From: Rhodoferax sp. BLA1
GTDB taxonomy: Bacteria > Pseudomonadota > Gammaproteobacteria > Burkholderiales > Burkholderiaceae_C
DNA length: 64,000 bases
NCBI RefSeq assembly: GCF_013416775.1
Contig: NZ_SZVI01000008.1
Location: forward strand, 1 to 64,000
Direction of reading: 5' to 3'
Each line of letters begins with the position of its first letter. Position 1 is the stretch's first letter. The notes beneath the pieces are model-generated. The model searched no databases, was not told where the DNA came from, and saw nothing but the letters and a program-made list of their open reading frames with translations. This document shows positions 37,067-46,115 of the stretch, piece after piece. Made by a program: the position numbers and the translations under genes.

Positions 37067-38503
37067 ATGCCTTTGTCCCCCTCTCCCACACTGAACCTGC
37101 TGCAATGTGTGCAACAAGCCGAACAGCGGCTCACGCAGGCCGGTGTCGCTTTTGGCCATGGCACGACCAACGCTTTTGACGAGGCCGCCTGGTTGGTGTT
37201 ATGGCGCCTGGGCCTGCCGCTGGACACCTCGCTTGATCCTGACGATGAGGCATCAAAACGTGCTGTAACCCTTGAAGAGCAAGGGCTGATAGCTACCTTA
37301 ATTGAAGCACGCATCAGCACCCGTCAACCCGCCGCCTACCTGACCAAAGAGGCCTGGTTGCAGGGTGTCGCTTTTTATGTGGATGAGCGCGTCATCGTGC
37401 CACGTTCACTGATTGCCGAAGTGCTGATGGAGGGCAACCTGGACTACTGGCTTAGCGCCGAGACCCACCGCGTGCTGGATTTGTGCACCGGCAACGGCAG
37501 TCTGGCGGTGATCGCCGCCATGGTCTACCCGGATGTGAAGGTACAGGCCTCAGACATCAGCCAGGATGCGCTCGATGTGGCCCGTATCAACATCGATCGC
37601 CACGGCCTGCACGAACGCATTGCGCTGCGTCAGGGTGACGGCATTCCCAAAACCGGCAGCCACTACGACCTGATCCTGTGCAACCCGCCTTACGTGAACG
37701 CGCAAAGCATGGCCGAGTTGCCGCCTGAGTTCAAGGCCGAACCGGCGCTGGCGCTGGACGGCAACACGGCGGGTGGCAGCGATGGCATGGACTTCATCCG
37801 TCAGCTGTTGTCGGATGCGCCTGCACAGATGTCTGAAGAGGCTGTTTTGGTGCTCGAAATTGGCCACGAGCGCCCCCACTTCGAAGCGGCCTTTCCCGGG
37901 CTGGAAGTGATCTGGCTGGAGACCAGCGCGGGTGAAGACCAGGTGCTGCTGATGACACGCGAAGCCCTGGTGGCCTACCAAGCGCAGGCCCACCTGAGCA
38001 GCGCTCAAGCCTTTACCCTGCGCGGCGTATCGAGCGCCGAAGACTACGCGCTGTTTGGCCAACTGCTGAAGGAGTACGCGGACAAGGATCTGGCCGACGC
38101 CGCCAACAGCAGCATCTGGAAAGATATGGAGGCCCTGCCTGAGCGTTATGGCCCGCCCCACGGTGCGGCTGTGCTTGCCTATGCGGGGGAGACCCTGGTT
38201 GGCTGTGGCGCCCTCACCAACACCCAACACACCGGCGTGGCCGAGGTCAAACGCATTTATGTGCGCGAAGCTTTTCGCCGCCAGGGCCTGGCCCGCACCC
38301 TGACCCAACAGCTGATGGCCCAGGCGCAAGCCATGGGCTACCACACCGCTGCCATCAGCACCTGGCCTGAGAACACCCAGGCCCTGGCGCTGTACCAACA
38401 ACTGGGCTTTGAGCCCATTGCCCCGTTCAAAGTCCATCCTTACGCACAACTGGTTTTTCTGGGCGTGCCGCTCAGCCCGGCCACACCCAAGCTCCCTACA
38501 TGA
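37067..38503 (+). CDS. prmB: Ribosomal protein L3 glutamine methyltransferase PrmB fused to a GNAT acetyltransferase
   Basis: 478 residues, against about 300 for PrmB alone. Residues 1-303 are PrmB: LDLCTGNGSLAV (SAM motif I) and LILCNPPYVNA (catalytic NPPY). It methylates a Gln in L3. Residues about 314-475 form a GNAT domain with the acetyl-CoA loop VREAFRRQGLARTL and the C-terminal WPENTQALALYQQLGFEPI. The join is in one uninterrupted frame. A repeat copy encodes about residues 63-80. The stop overlaps the ABC-F start (ATGA). The acetylation target is unknown. Confidence 0.9.
   Translation: MPLSPSPTLNLLQCVQQAEQRLTQAGVAFGHGTTNAFDEAAWLVLWRLGLPLDTSLDPDDEASKRAVTLEEQGLIATLIEARISTRQPAAYLTKEAWLQGVAFYVDERVIVPRSLIAEVLMEGNLDYWLSAETHRVLDLCTGNGSLAVIAAMVYPDVKVQASDISQDALDVARINIDRHGLHERIALRQGDGIPKTGSHYDLILCNPPYVNAQSMAELPPEFKAEPALALDGNTAGGSDGMDFIRQLLSDAPAQMSEEAVLVLEIGHERPHFEAAFPGLEVIWLETSAGEDQVLLMTREALVAYQAQAHLSSAQAFTLRGVSSAEDYALFGQLLKEYADKDLADAANSSIWKDMEALPERYGPPHGAAVLAYAGETLVGCGALTNTQHTGVAEVKRIYVREAFRRQGLARTLTQQLMAQAQAMGYHTAAISTWPENTQALALYQQLGFEPIAPFKVHPYAQLVFLGVPLSPATPKLPT
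37253..37305 (+). repeat. AGCCCTTAT palindromic repeat, copy H (inside prmB)
   Basis: AAAACGTGCTGTAACCCTTG then AAGAGCAAGGGCTGATAGCT then ACCTTAATTG. Arms are shortened but the TGATAGCTA tail is kept. Translated as Val-Thr-Leu-Glu-Glu-Gln-Gly. Confidence 0.8.
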
Positions 38504-40461
38504 TCACCCTCAAAAACGTCACCCTGCGCCGCAGCGCCAAAGTCCTTCTCGAAGGCGCTTCCGTCACCCTGAACCCCGGCGAAAAAGTGGGCTTGGTCGG
38601 GCGCAACGGCGCGGGCAAATCCTCGCTGTTTGCCTTGTTCAACGGTAGCCTGCACGAAGATGTGGGTGAGTACTACATCCCGACCCAATGGCGCATGGGC
38701 CAGGTGGCCCAGGACATGCCTGAAACCGAGCAATCCGCCACCGACTTTGTGGTCGATGGCGACACGGCCCTGCTGGCCGCGCAACAGGAAGTCACCGCGT
38801 CTGAGGCCACCGAGGACTATGACCGCATGGCCCACGCTTACATGGCCTTGCAGGATGCTGGCGCCCATGATGCACCGGCACGCGCGCAGGCGCTGATCCT
38901 GGGCCTGGGTTTCAAAACCACCGAACTCACCAACCCGGTCAACAGCTTCTCCGGCGGCTGGCGCATGCGCTTGCAACTGGCGCGCGCGCTGATGTGCCCG
39001 AGTGACCTGCTGCTGCTGGACGAACCGACCAACCACTTGGACTTGGATGCGCTGGTCTGGCTGGAGGCCTGGTTGCAGCGTTACCAGGGCACGATGATTG
39101 TCATCAGCCATGACCGCGAGTTCCTGGATGCGGTGACCAACGTCACCCTGCACATCGACGCGGGCAAACTGGTGCGTTACGGCGGCAACTACAGCAAGTT
39201 CGAGGACATGCGCGCCGAGAAGATGGAGCTGCAACAAGCGGCGTTTGCCAAACAGCAGGACAAGATCGCCCACCTCAAGAAGTTCATTGACCGCTTCAAG
39301 GCCAAGGCCAGCAAGGCCAAACAGGCACAAAGCCGGGTCAAGGCGCTGGACCGCATGGAAAAAATTGCGCCGCTGCTGTCCGAGGCCGACTTCACCTTCG
39401 AGTTCAAGGAACCCGCGAACCTGCCCAACCCGATGTTGTCGATGACCGGTGTGAGTTTTGGTTACCCCGCGCCGGACGACGCGCCTGAAGGCACGCCCCC
39501 CACCGTCATCGTCCATAACGTCAGCAAGTCGGTGCTGGCAGGCCAACGCATCGGCATTTTGGGTGCCAACGGCCAGGGCAAATCGACCCTGGTAAAAACC
39601 ATCGCGCGTGATCTTCAGGCCATCGGTGGTGAGATCACCGAGGGCAAGGGTTTGAACATCGGCTACTTTGCCCAGCAGGAGCTTGACGTGTTGCGCCCCA
39701 CCGACACCCCGCTGGAGCACATGATCCGCCTGGTCAAAGACATGACTGCGGCTGGCAAGATCGCTGGCCAGCAGACGCGTGAACAAGACTTGCGCAGTTT
39801 CCTGGGTACCTTCAACTTCAGCGGAGACATGGTCAAACAGGCGGTGGGCAGCATGAGTGGCGGTGAAAAAGCCCGGCTGGTGTTGTGCATGATGGTCTGG
39901 CAACGCCCCAACCTGCTGCTGATGGACGAACCCACCAACCATTTGGACTTGGCCACCCGCGAAGCGCTGGCGATGGCGCTCAACGAGTTTGAGGGCACGC
40001 TGATGCTGGTCAGCCACGACCGGGCGCTGTTGCGCTCAGTCTGTGACGAGTTCTGGATGGTGTCACGCGGCGGTGTGGAACCGTTTGACGGTGATCTGGA
40101 CGACTACCAGAGATATCTGCTGGACGAGGCCAAACGCCAGCGTGAGGCTATCAAGGAAGCCAGCAGTGCCGCCGCCAAGGCAGAGCGCAAAGCACAGGCC
40201 GAAGCTGCTGCGGCGGCGACCAAGGCCAAGTCAAAACCCGCGCCCACCGGCTCCCTCAAACGCAAGTTGCAGGACATTGAGGCGCGCATGGCCGTGCTCA
40301 ACACTGAGGGCGCCGCGCTGGAAGGCCACTTGAGCCAATCGCCCCCGCCATCCGACTTTGCCAATCTGGGCAAACGCCTGAAAGCGGTGAACGAAGAGCT
40401 GCAGGGCCTGGAAGAACAGTGGCTGGAGGTATCGCAGCAAATAGAATCAGCCACAGCCTGA
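38500..40461 (+). CDS. ABC-F family ATPase (YheS-like)
   Basis: 653 residues with two ABC domains and no membrane part. Walker A GRNGAGKSS and GANGQGKST, signatures FSGGWRMR and MSGGEKAR, Walker B LLLLDEPTNHLD and LLLMDEPTNHLD. Between them is the basic linker (IDRFKAKASKAKQAQSRVKALDRMEKI, positions about 265-290) that enters the ribosomal E/P site in this family. The C-terminal 110 residues are an Ala/Lys-rich coiled coil. It probably resolves stalled ribosomes. The start overlaps the prmB-GNAT stop, so the two translation-related genes are coupled. Confidence 0.93.
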   Translation: MITLKNVTLRRSAKVLLEGASVTLNPGEKVGLVGRNGAGKSSLFALFNGSLHEDVGEYYIPTQWRMGQVAQDMPETEQSATDFVVDGDTALLAAQQEVTASEATEDYDRMAHAYMALQDAGAHDAPARAQALILGLGFKTTELTNPVNSFSGGWRMRLQLARALMCPSDLLLLDEPTNHLDLDALVWLEAWLQRYQGTMIVISHDREFLDAVTNVTLHIDAGKLVRYGGNYSKFEDMRAEKMELQQAAFAKQQDKIAHLKKFIDRFKAKASKAKQAQSRVKALDRMEKIAPLLSEADFTFEFKEPANLPNPMLSMTGVSFGYPAPDDAPEGTPPTVIVHNVSKSVLAGQRIGILGANGQGKSTLVKTIARDLQAIGGEITEGKGLNIGYFAQQELDVLRPTDTPLEHMIRLVKDMTAAGKIAGQQTREQDLRSFLGTFNFSGDMVKQAVGSMSGGEKARLVLCMMVWQRPNLLLMDEPTNHLDLATREALAMALNEFEGTLMLVSHDRALLRSVCDEFWMVSRGGVEPFDGDLDDYQRYLLDEAKRQREAIKEASSAAAKAERKAQAEAAAAATKAKSKPAPTGSLKRKLQDIEARMAVLNTEGAALEGHLSQSPPPSDFANLGKRLKAVNEELQGLEEQWLEVSQQIESATA

Positions 40462-40491
40462 GTCCGGGCTCGCTTTCACGGGGAAAACAAC

Positions 40492-41547
40492 ATGATTTTG
40501 GTCACTGGCGGCGCCGGGTTCATCGGCGCCAACTTCGTCCTCGACTGGCTGTCCCACAGCAACGAGCCCATCCTCACCCTCGACAAACTCACCTACGCCG
40601 GCAATGTCGAGAACCTGCACAGCCTGCAAGGTGACACCCGCCACACCCTGGTGCAAGGCGACATCGGTGACCGCGATCTGGTGGCCCAGCTGCTGGCCCA
40701 GCACCAACCCCGTGCCGTCATCAACTTCGCTGCCGAGAGCCATGTGGACCGCAGCATCCACGGCCCCGGTGACTTCATCCAGACCAACATCGTTGGCACC
40801 TTCAACCTGCTCGAAGCTGTGCGCGGCTACTGGTCTGGTTTACCTGCAGCAGACAAAGCAGCCTTTCGCTTCCTGCATGTGTCCACCGACGAGGTATACG
40901 GCTCCTTGGCCAAAGACGACCCCGCCTTCACCGAGTCCAGCCACATCGAGCCCAACAGCCCGTATTCCGCCAGCAAGGCTGCCAGCGACCACCTCGTGCG
41001 TGCCTGGCACCACACCTACGGCCTGCCGGTGCTCACCACCAACTGCAGCAACAACTACGGCCCCTACCACTTCCCCGAGAAACTCATCCCGCTGCTGATC
41101 GTCAATTCACTGGCCGGCAAACCCCTGCCGGTCTATGGTGACGGCCAGCAAATCCGCGACTGGCTCTACGTCAAAGACCACTGCAGCGCGATTCGCCGCG
41201 TCCTGGAGGCGGGCCGACTGGGTGAGGTCTACAACGTGGGCGGCTGGAACGAAAAAGCCAACATTGACATCGTGCACACCGTCTGTGCCCTGCTTGATGA
41301 ATTGCGCCCACGTGCTGATGGCCGAGCCTACAAAGAACAGATCACTTATGTGACCGACCGCCCCGGCCATGACCGGCGTTACGCCATCGATGCGCGCAAG
41401 CTCGAATCTGAACTTGGCTGGAAACCGGCTGAGACCTTTGAGACCGGCATCCGCAAAACAGTTCAGTGGTACCTGGACAACCCGCAGTGGGTCGCCCATG
41501 TGCAAAGCGGTGCCTACCGCGACTGGGTCCAGAAGCAATACGCCTGA
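40492..41547 (+). CDS. rfbB: dTDP-glucose 4,6-dehydratase
   Basis: 351 residues, extended SDR. N-terminal NAD loop [12 protein letters not shown], catalytic [11 protein letters not shown] and [12 protein letters not shown]. It is the second step of dTDP-L-rhamnose synthesis, feeding O-antigen or other surface glycans. GGGGAAAA precedes the ATG. First gene of rfbBDAC, 30 bp after the ABC-F gene. Confidence 0.96.
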   Translation: MILVTGGAGFIGANFVLDWLSHSNEPILTLDKLTYAGNVENLHSLQGDTRHTLVQGDIGDRDLVAQLLAQHQPRAVINFAAESHVDRSIHGPGDFIQTNIVGTFNLLEAVRGYWSGLPAADKAAFRFLHVSTDEVYGSLAKDDPAFTESSHIEPNSPYSASKAASDHLVRAWHHTYGLPVLTTNCSNNYGPYHFPEKLIPLLIVNSLAGKPLPVYGDGQQIRDWLYVKDHCSAIRRVLEAGRLGEVYNVGGWNEKANIDIVHTVCALLDELRPRADGRAYKEQITYVTDRPGHDRRYAIDARKLESELGWKPAETFETGIRKTVQWYLDNPQWVAHVQSGAYRDWVQKQYA

Positions 41548-41563
41548 ACCAGGAGCCACTGAC

Positions 41564-42475
41564 ATGACAAAAATCCTGCTCCTGGGCAAAGGCGGCCAGG
41601 TCGGCTGGGAGCTGCAACGCAGCCTGGCCCCTCTGGGTGAACTCATCACCCTGGACCACGACAGTACCGACTATTGCGGCAACTTTACCAACCTGACGGG
41701 CCTGGCAGAAACGGTCCGCTCTGTGCGCCCGAACCTCATCGTCAACGCCGCTGCCCACACCGCGGTCGACAAAGCCGAGAGTGAACCGGATCTGGCCCGC
41801 ACCCTCAACGCCCTGGCACCCCAAGTGCTGGCCCAGGAAGCCGCCACGCTGGGCGCCTGGCTGGTGCACTACAGCACCGACTATGTCTTTGATGGCAGTG
41901 GTGACAGACCCTGGATCGAGACCGACACCCCCGGCCCCTTGAGCGTGTATGGCGCCACCAAGCTCGAAGGTGAACAGCTGATAACCGCCGCCAACCCGCG
42001 CCACCTGATCTTCAGAACCAGCTGGGTTTATGCGGCCCGCGGTGGCAACTTTGCCAAAACCATGCTGCGCCTGGCACAAGAGCGTGACAAACTCACCGTC
42101 ATCAACGACCAGATCGGCGCACCCACTGGCGCGGATCTGCTGGCCGATGTGACGGCGCATGCCCTCCGTCAGCTCACCCAAGCTCCCAACAGTGCCAAGG
42201 CAGAAGCCCTGGCTGGTATCTACCACCTGGTGGCCGCTGGCCAGACCAGCTGGTTTGAGTACGCCAAACATGTGTTAGCCCAGGCACAGCTTGTGCAACC
42301 CGCTATCCAAATCAAAGCGAAGCAGGTGGACCCGGTGCCCACCATTGCCTTCCCGACACCAGCCAAGCGGCCGTTTAACTCGCGCCTGAACACCACCAAG
42401 CTACAAACCACCTTTGGCCTGACCCTGCCACCGTGGCAGGCCGGGGTGAACCGCATGCTGGCAGAGATTCTTTAA
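41564..42475 (+). CDS. rfbD: dTDP-4-dehydrorhamnose reductase
   Basis: 303 residues. NADPH loop [13 protein letters not shown], catalytic YSTDYVFDG and YGATKLEGE. Last step of dTDP-L-rhamnose synthesis. The start at 41564 has AGGAG eight bases upstream; the longer open frame to 41369 lies inside rfbB and is rejected. 16 bp after rfbB. Confidence 0.96.
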   Translation: MTKILLLGKGGQVGWELQRSLAPLGELITLDHDSTDYCGNFTNLTGLAETVRSVRPNLIVNAAAHTAVDKAESEPDLARTLNALAPQVLAQEAATLGAWLVHYSTDYVFDGSGDRPWIETDTPGPLSVYGATKLEGEQLITAANPRHLIFRTSWVYAARGGNFAKTMLRLAQERDKLTVINDQIGAPTGADLLADVTAHALRQLTQAPNSAKAEALAGIYHLVAAGQTSWFEYAKHVLAQAQLVQPAIQIKAKQVDPVPTIAFPTPAKRPFNSRLNTTKLQTTFGLTLPPWQAGVNRMLAEIL

Positions 42476-42494
42476 ACCTCCAGGGAGTCGATCA

Positions 42495-43376
42495 ATGAGC
42501 AATACAAGCAGCCGCAAAGGCATCATCCTGGCTGGTGGTTCCGGCACCCGGCTGTATCCGGTGACACAAGCTGTCTCCAAACAGCTGATGCCGGTGTACG
42601 ACAAGCCGATGATTTATTACCCCTTGAGCACCCTGATGCTCTCGGGCATCCGTGAGGTGTTGATCATCTCCACCCCGCAGGACACCCCGCGTTTTGCCGA
42701 ACTCTTGGGCGACGGCAGCCAATGGGGCATGAGCATCAGCTACGCGGTGCAACCCAGCCCTGACGGTTTGGCCCAGGCCTTCATCATCGGGCGCGAGTTT
42801 GTAGGCAAACACCCCAGCGCGTTGGTATTGGGCGACAACATCTTCTACGGCCACGATCTGGTCAAACAACTGGCCCACGCCAATGCCAACACCAGTGGTG
42901 CCAGCGTCTTTGCCTACCGCGTGAGTGACCCGGAGCGTTATGGTGTGGTGGCCTTTGACGAGCAAATGCGCGCCATCAGCATCGAAGAAAAACCCAAACA
43001 GCCCAAGAGCAACTACGCCGTCACCGGGCTGTACTTCTATGACAACCAGGTGTGTGACATTGCGGCGAGCATCCAGCCGTCTCACCGGGGCGAGTTGGAA
43101 ATCACCGATGTGAACAAACGCTACCTCGAGCAAAACCAGCTCAATGTCGAGATCATGGGCCGGGGTTATGCCTGGCTCGATACCGGCACCCATGACAGCC
43201 TGCTGGAAGCGGCCAGCTTCATCGCCACGCTGCAAAAGCGCCAGGGTCTGCAGGTGGCCTGCCCGGAAGAGATTGCGTTTGCCCAGAGATGGATCGATGC
43301 GGCACAGATCCAGAAGCTGGCCTCACCACTGGCCAAGAATGGATATGGGCAATATTTACTCCGCCTTCTCCATTGA
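42495..43376 (+). CDS. rfbA: Glucose-1-phosphate thymidylyltransferase
   Basis: 293 residues. Nucleotide-binding signature [31 protein letters not shown] and [11 protein letters not shown]. First step of the dTDP-rhamnose pathway. GGGAG precedes the ATG by seven bases. Third gene of the operon, 19 bp after rfbD. Confidence 0.97.
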   Translation: MSNTSSRKGIILAGGSGTRLYPVTQAVSKQLMPVYDKPMIYYPLSTLMLSGIREVLIISTPQDTPRFAELLGDGSQWGMSISYAVQPSPDGLAQAFIIGREFVGKHPSALVLGDNIFYGHDLVKQLAHANANTSGASVFAYRVSDPERYGVVAFDEQMRAISIEEKPKQPKSNYAVTGLYFYDNQVCDIAASIQPSHRGELEITDVNKRYLEQNQLNVEIMGRGYAWLDTGTHDSLLEAASFIATLQKRQGLQVACPEEIAFAQRWIDAAQIQKLASPLAKNGYGQYLLRLLH

Positions 43377-43399
43377 TCACCTTTAGATCTGTTCTTCAA

Positions 43400-43447
43400 A
43401 CTTCATAGCTACCAGCCCTTATTTAAAAAGGGCTAAAGCCACTTTTA
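43400..43447 (-). repeat. AGCCCTTAT palindromic repeat, copy I
   Basis: CATAGCTACCAGCCCTTATT then TAAAAAGGGCTAAAGCCACT. It occupies the whole rfbA-rfbC gap, and its end runs into the rfbC start codon, where no ribosome-binding site is seen. Confidence 0.9.
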
Positions 43448-43998
43448 TGCCCTATACCGTTATTCCCACCTCATTGCCTGATGTGCTGATCCTGGAGCCC
43501 AAAGTGTTTGGGGATGCACGTGGCTTTTTCTTTGAGAGTTTCAACGCACGTGACTTTGCCAATTGCACCGGGCTGGATGTGGCCTTTGTGCAGGACAACC
43601 ACAGCAAGTCGGCCCAAGGGGTGCTGCGCGGTCTGCATTACCAGATCCAGCACCCGCAGGGCAAGCTGGTGCGGGTAACGCAGGGTGAGGTGTTTGACGT
43701 GGCGGTGGACTTGCGCAAGAGTTCTCCCACCTTTGGGCAGTGGGCCGGTGTGGTGTTGTCTGCAGAGAACAAACGCCAGCTCTGGGTACCTCCGGGTTTT
43801 GCCCATGGGTTTGTGGTGACCAGTGAGAGTGCCGAGTTTCTCTACAAAACCACCGAGTATTGGTACCCCGAGTTTGAGCGCAGTCTGCTTTGGAATGACC
43901 CAACCGTGGGCATCATCTGGCCTATTCAGAGCCAACCCTTGCTGGCGGCCAAGGACAAGGCGGCCGCAACGCTGGATACCGCTGAAGTCTTCTCATAA
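43447..43998 (+). CDS. rfbC: dTDP-4-dehydrorhamnose 3,5-epimerase
   Basis: 183 residues, cupin fold. Catalytic His and Tyr regions are FVQDNHSKSAQGVLRGLHYQ and FAHGFVVTSESAEFLYKTT. It completes the four-gene dTDP-rhamnose set. The ATG follows a palindromic repeat with no recognisable ribosome-binding site, so its level may depend on the hairpin. A strong terminator follows. Confidence 0.95.
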   Translation: MPYTVIPTSLPDVLILEPKVFGDARGFFFESFNARDFANCTGLDVAFVQDNHSKSAQGVLRGLHYQIQHPQGKLVRVTQGEVFDVAVDLRKSSPTFGQWAGVVLSAENKRQLWVPPGFAHGFVVTSESAEFLYKTTEYWYPEFERSLLWNDPTVGIIWPIQSQPLLAAKDKAAATLDTAEVFS

Positions 43999-44046
43999 AA
44001 CCCGCAAACCGGTTATCAACCGATCTTCCTGCACAGTTTGGACCCA

Positions 44047-44077
44047 ACAAAAAAGCCCGCACAAAGCGGGCTTTTTT
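44047..44077 (+). terminator. Rho-independent terminator after rfbC
   Basis: AAAAAAGCCCGC, loop ACAAA, GCGGGCTTTTTT. A/T tracts on both sides let it serve both the rfb operon and the converging pha operon. Confidence 0.92.
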
Positions 44078-44102
44078 GTGTCTGGTGACGTACCCGTCGC
44101 CA

Positions 44103-44840
44103 TCAGCCCATGTGCAGCCCACCGTTCACTGAAAACTCGGCGCCGGTGGCGTAACCGCCTTCTTCCGACGCCAGCCAGGCAATGATGGAGGCGATCTCAG
44201 ACGGTTCACCCAGGCGTTTGACCGGCACCGTGGCCACAATTTTCTCAAGCACTTCCTGGCGGATGGCCTTGACCATGTCGGTACCGATGTAGCCTGGGCT
44301 CACCGTGTTGACGGTGACCCCTTTGTTGGCCAACTCCTGCGCCAGCGCCATCGAAAAACCATGCATACCGGCCTTGGCGGCCGAATAGTTGGTTTGCCCG
44401 GCCTGGCCTTTGACGCCATTCACGCTGGAGATGTTGATGATGCGGCCCCAGCCCTTTTCAACCATGTCACCGACCACCTGTTTGGTGACGTTGAACATCG
44501 AGTTGAGGTTGGTTTCGATCACCGCGTCCCAGTCTTCGCGGGTCATCTTCAAAAACATACGGTCACGCGTGATGCCCGCGTTGTTGATCAGCACATCAAT
44601 GCTGCCGTGCTCGGCCTTGGCCTTGCTGAACGCGGCCACGGTGGAGTCCCAGTCACCCACATTGCCAGCCGAGGCGTAAAAAGTGAAACCGGCCGCCGCC
44701 TGTTCGGCCAGCCACTTGGCGTAGTCGCGTGTCGGGCCGCAGCCAGCAATGACCTTGAACCCTTCTTTGCTCAGACGCTGGCAGATAGCGGTACCGATAC
44801 CACCCATGCCCCCCGTGACATACGCTACTTTTTGACTCAT
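44103..44840 (-). CDS. phaB: Acetoacetyl-CoA reductase PhaB
   Basis: 245 residues, classical SDR. NADP loop VTGGMGGIGTAI, catalytic ISSVNGVKGQAGQTNYSAAK. It reduces acetoacetyl-CoA to (R)-3-hydroxybutyryl-CoA. CAGGAG lies six bases before the ATG at 44840; an upstream frame to 44864 is less likely. Last gene of phaC-phaA-phaB, 48 bp after phaA. Confidence 0.96.
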   Translation of the reverse strand: MSQKVAYVTGGMGGIGTAICQRLSKEGFKVIAGCGPTRDYAKWLAEQAAAGFTFYASAGNVGDWDSTVAAFSKAKAEHGSIDVLINNAGITRDRMFLKMTREDWDAVIETNLNSMFNVTKQVVGDMVEKGWGRIINISSVNGVKGQAGQTNYSAAKAGMHGFSMALAQELANKGVTVNTVSPGYIGTDMVKAIRQEVLEKIVATVPVKRLGEPSEIASIIAWLASEEGGYATGAEFSVNGGLHMG

Positions 44841-44888
44841 CAACTGCTCCTGTTTGTCCATCATTGAGTCACGATGATAGACGGGGAA

Positions 44889-46067
44889 TCAGCGCTCCAA
44901 GGCAAGGGAAACCCCCATGCCCCCCCCAATACACAGGGCTGCCAGGCCTTTTTTGGCATTTCGGCGCTGCATTTCGTGTAACAGTGTTACCAAGATACGA
45001 CAGCCAGACGCACCAATCGGGTGGCCGATGGCAATCGCACCCCCGTTCACGTTGACCTTGGCCGGATCCACTTCGAGCTGCTGGTTCACCGCACAGGCTT
45101 GGGCAGCAAAGGCTTCATTGAGTTCAAACAGATCCACATCCTGCACCTTCCAACCAGCGCGCGCCAGTGCCTTGCGCGACGCAGGCACCGGGCCCAGACC
45201 CATCTGCGCCGGATCCAGCCCGCTGGTGCCAAACGCGGCAATACGGGCCAGAGGTGTCAGGCCCAGGGCCGCCGCCTTTTTGGCCGTCATGACCAGCACA
45301 GCAGCTGCACCATCATTGATGCCTGAAGCATTGCCCGCAGTGACCGTCCCGGCCTTGTCAAACGCCGGGCGCAGACCTGCCAGCGCCTCAGCGTTGGTCT
45401 TGCGGTTCAGGAACTCGTCGGTGTTAAACACCACCGGATCACCCTTGCGCTGCTGGATCTGCACGCTGACGATTTCATCCTTGAACCGACCCGCATCCTG
45501 CGCGGCGGCGGCCTTGAGCTGGCTGCCAAGAGCCAGCACGTCCTGCATGTCGCGGGTGATGCCGCAGGCTTTGGCCACGTTTTCAGCGGTGATGCCCATG
45601 TGGTAGTTGTTATAGACGTCCCACAAGCCATCCACAATCATCGAGTCGATCATCTTCCAGTCACCCATGCGCTGGCCGTCGCGGCTGCCTTGCAGCACGT
45701 GCGGGCTGGCGCTCATGTTTTCCTGGCCCCCGGCAATCACGATGTCGCTGTCACCCCAGGCCACGGCTTGTGCTGCCAGCATGACCGCCTTGAGCCCCGA
45801 GCCACACACCGCATTGATCGTCAGCGCCGGGGTTTCCTGGGACAAGCCCGCCTTCAGCGTCGCCTGACGCGCCGGGTTTTGCCCCTGGCCAGCCGCCAGC
45901 ACCTGGCCCATGATGACCTCACCCACCTGATCGGGTGACAACTTGGCGCGAGCCAAGACCTCACGGATCACGATGCTGCCCAACTCGGGCGCGGCCACCT
46001 TGGCCAGAGAACCACCAAACTTGCCCACCGCGGTACGCGCTGCCGAAACGATAACGATGTCTTCCAT
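44889..46067 (-). CDS. phaA: Acetyl-CoA acetyltransferase (beta-ketothiolase) PhaA
   Basis: 392 residues. Acyl Cys88 in NAVCGSGLKAV, GGAIAIGHPIGASG and CIGGGMGVSLALER complete the active site. It condenses two acetyl-CoA. The start at 46067 (MEDIVIVSAAR) has GGAAG upstream; the longer frame to 46106 adds 13 unsupported residues. Middle gene of the PHA operon. Confidence 0.96.
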   Translation of the reverse strand: MEDIVIVSAARTAVGKFGGSLAKVAAPELGSIVIREVLARAKLSPDQVGEVIMGQVLAAGQGQNPARQATLKAGLSQETPALTINAVCGSGLKAVMLAAQAVAWGDSDIVIAGGQENMSASPHVLQGSRDGQRMGDWKMIDSMIVDGLWDVYNNYHMGITAENVAKACGITRDMQDVLALGSQLKAAAAQDAGRFKDEIVSVQIQQRKGDPVVFNTDEFLNRKTNAEALAGLRPAFDKAGTVTAGNASGINDGAAAVLVMTAKKAAALGLTPLARIAAFGTSGLDPAQMGLGPVPASRKALARAGWKVQDVDLFELNEAFAAQACAVNQQLEVDPAKVNVNGGAIAIGHPIGASGCRILVTLLHEMQRRNAKKGLAALCIGGGMGVSLALER

Positions 46068-46115
46068 GCTGCTTCCAGAGTTGTAGTTAGAAAAAAGAAC
46101 GTCCAAAAAGTGGGG

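Noticed and set aside
38440..40017. 525-codon reverse frame across the ABC-F gene
   Set aside because: Exact antisense of a gene with complete ABC motifs; the composition is that of a shadow frame in GC-rich DNA.
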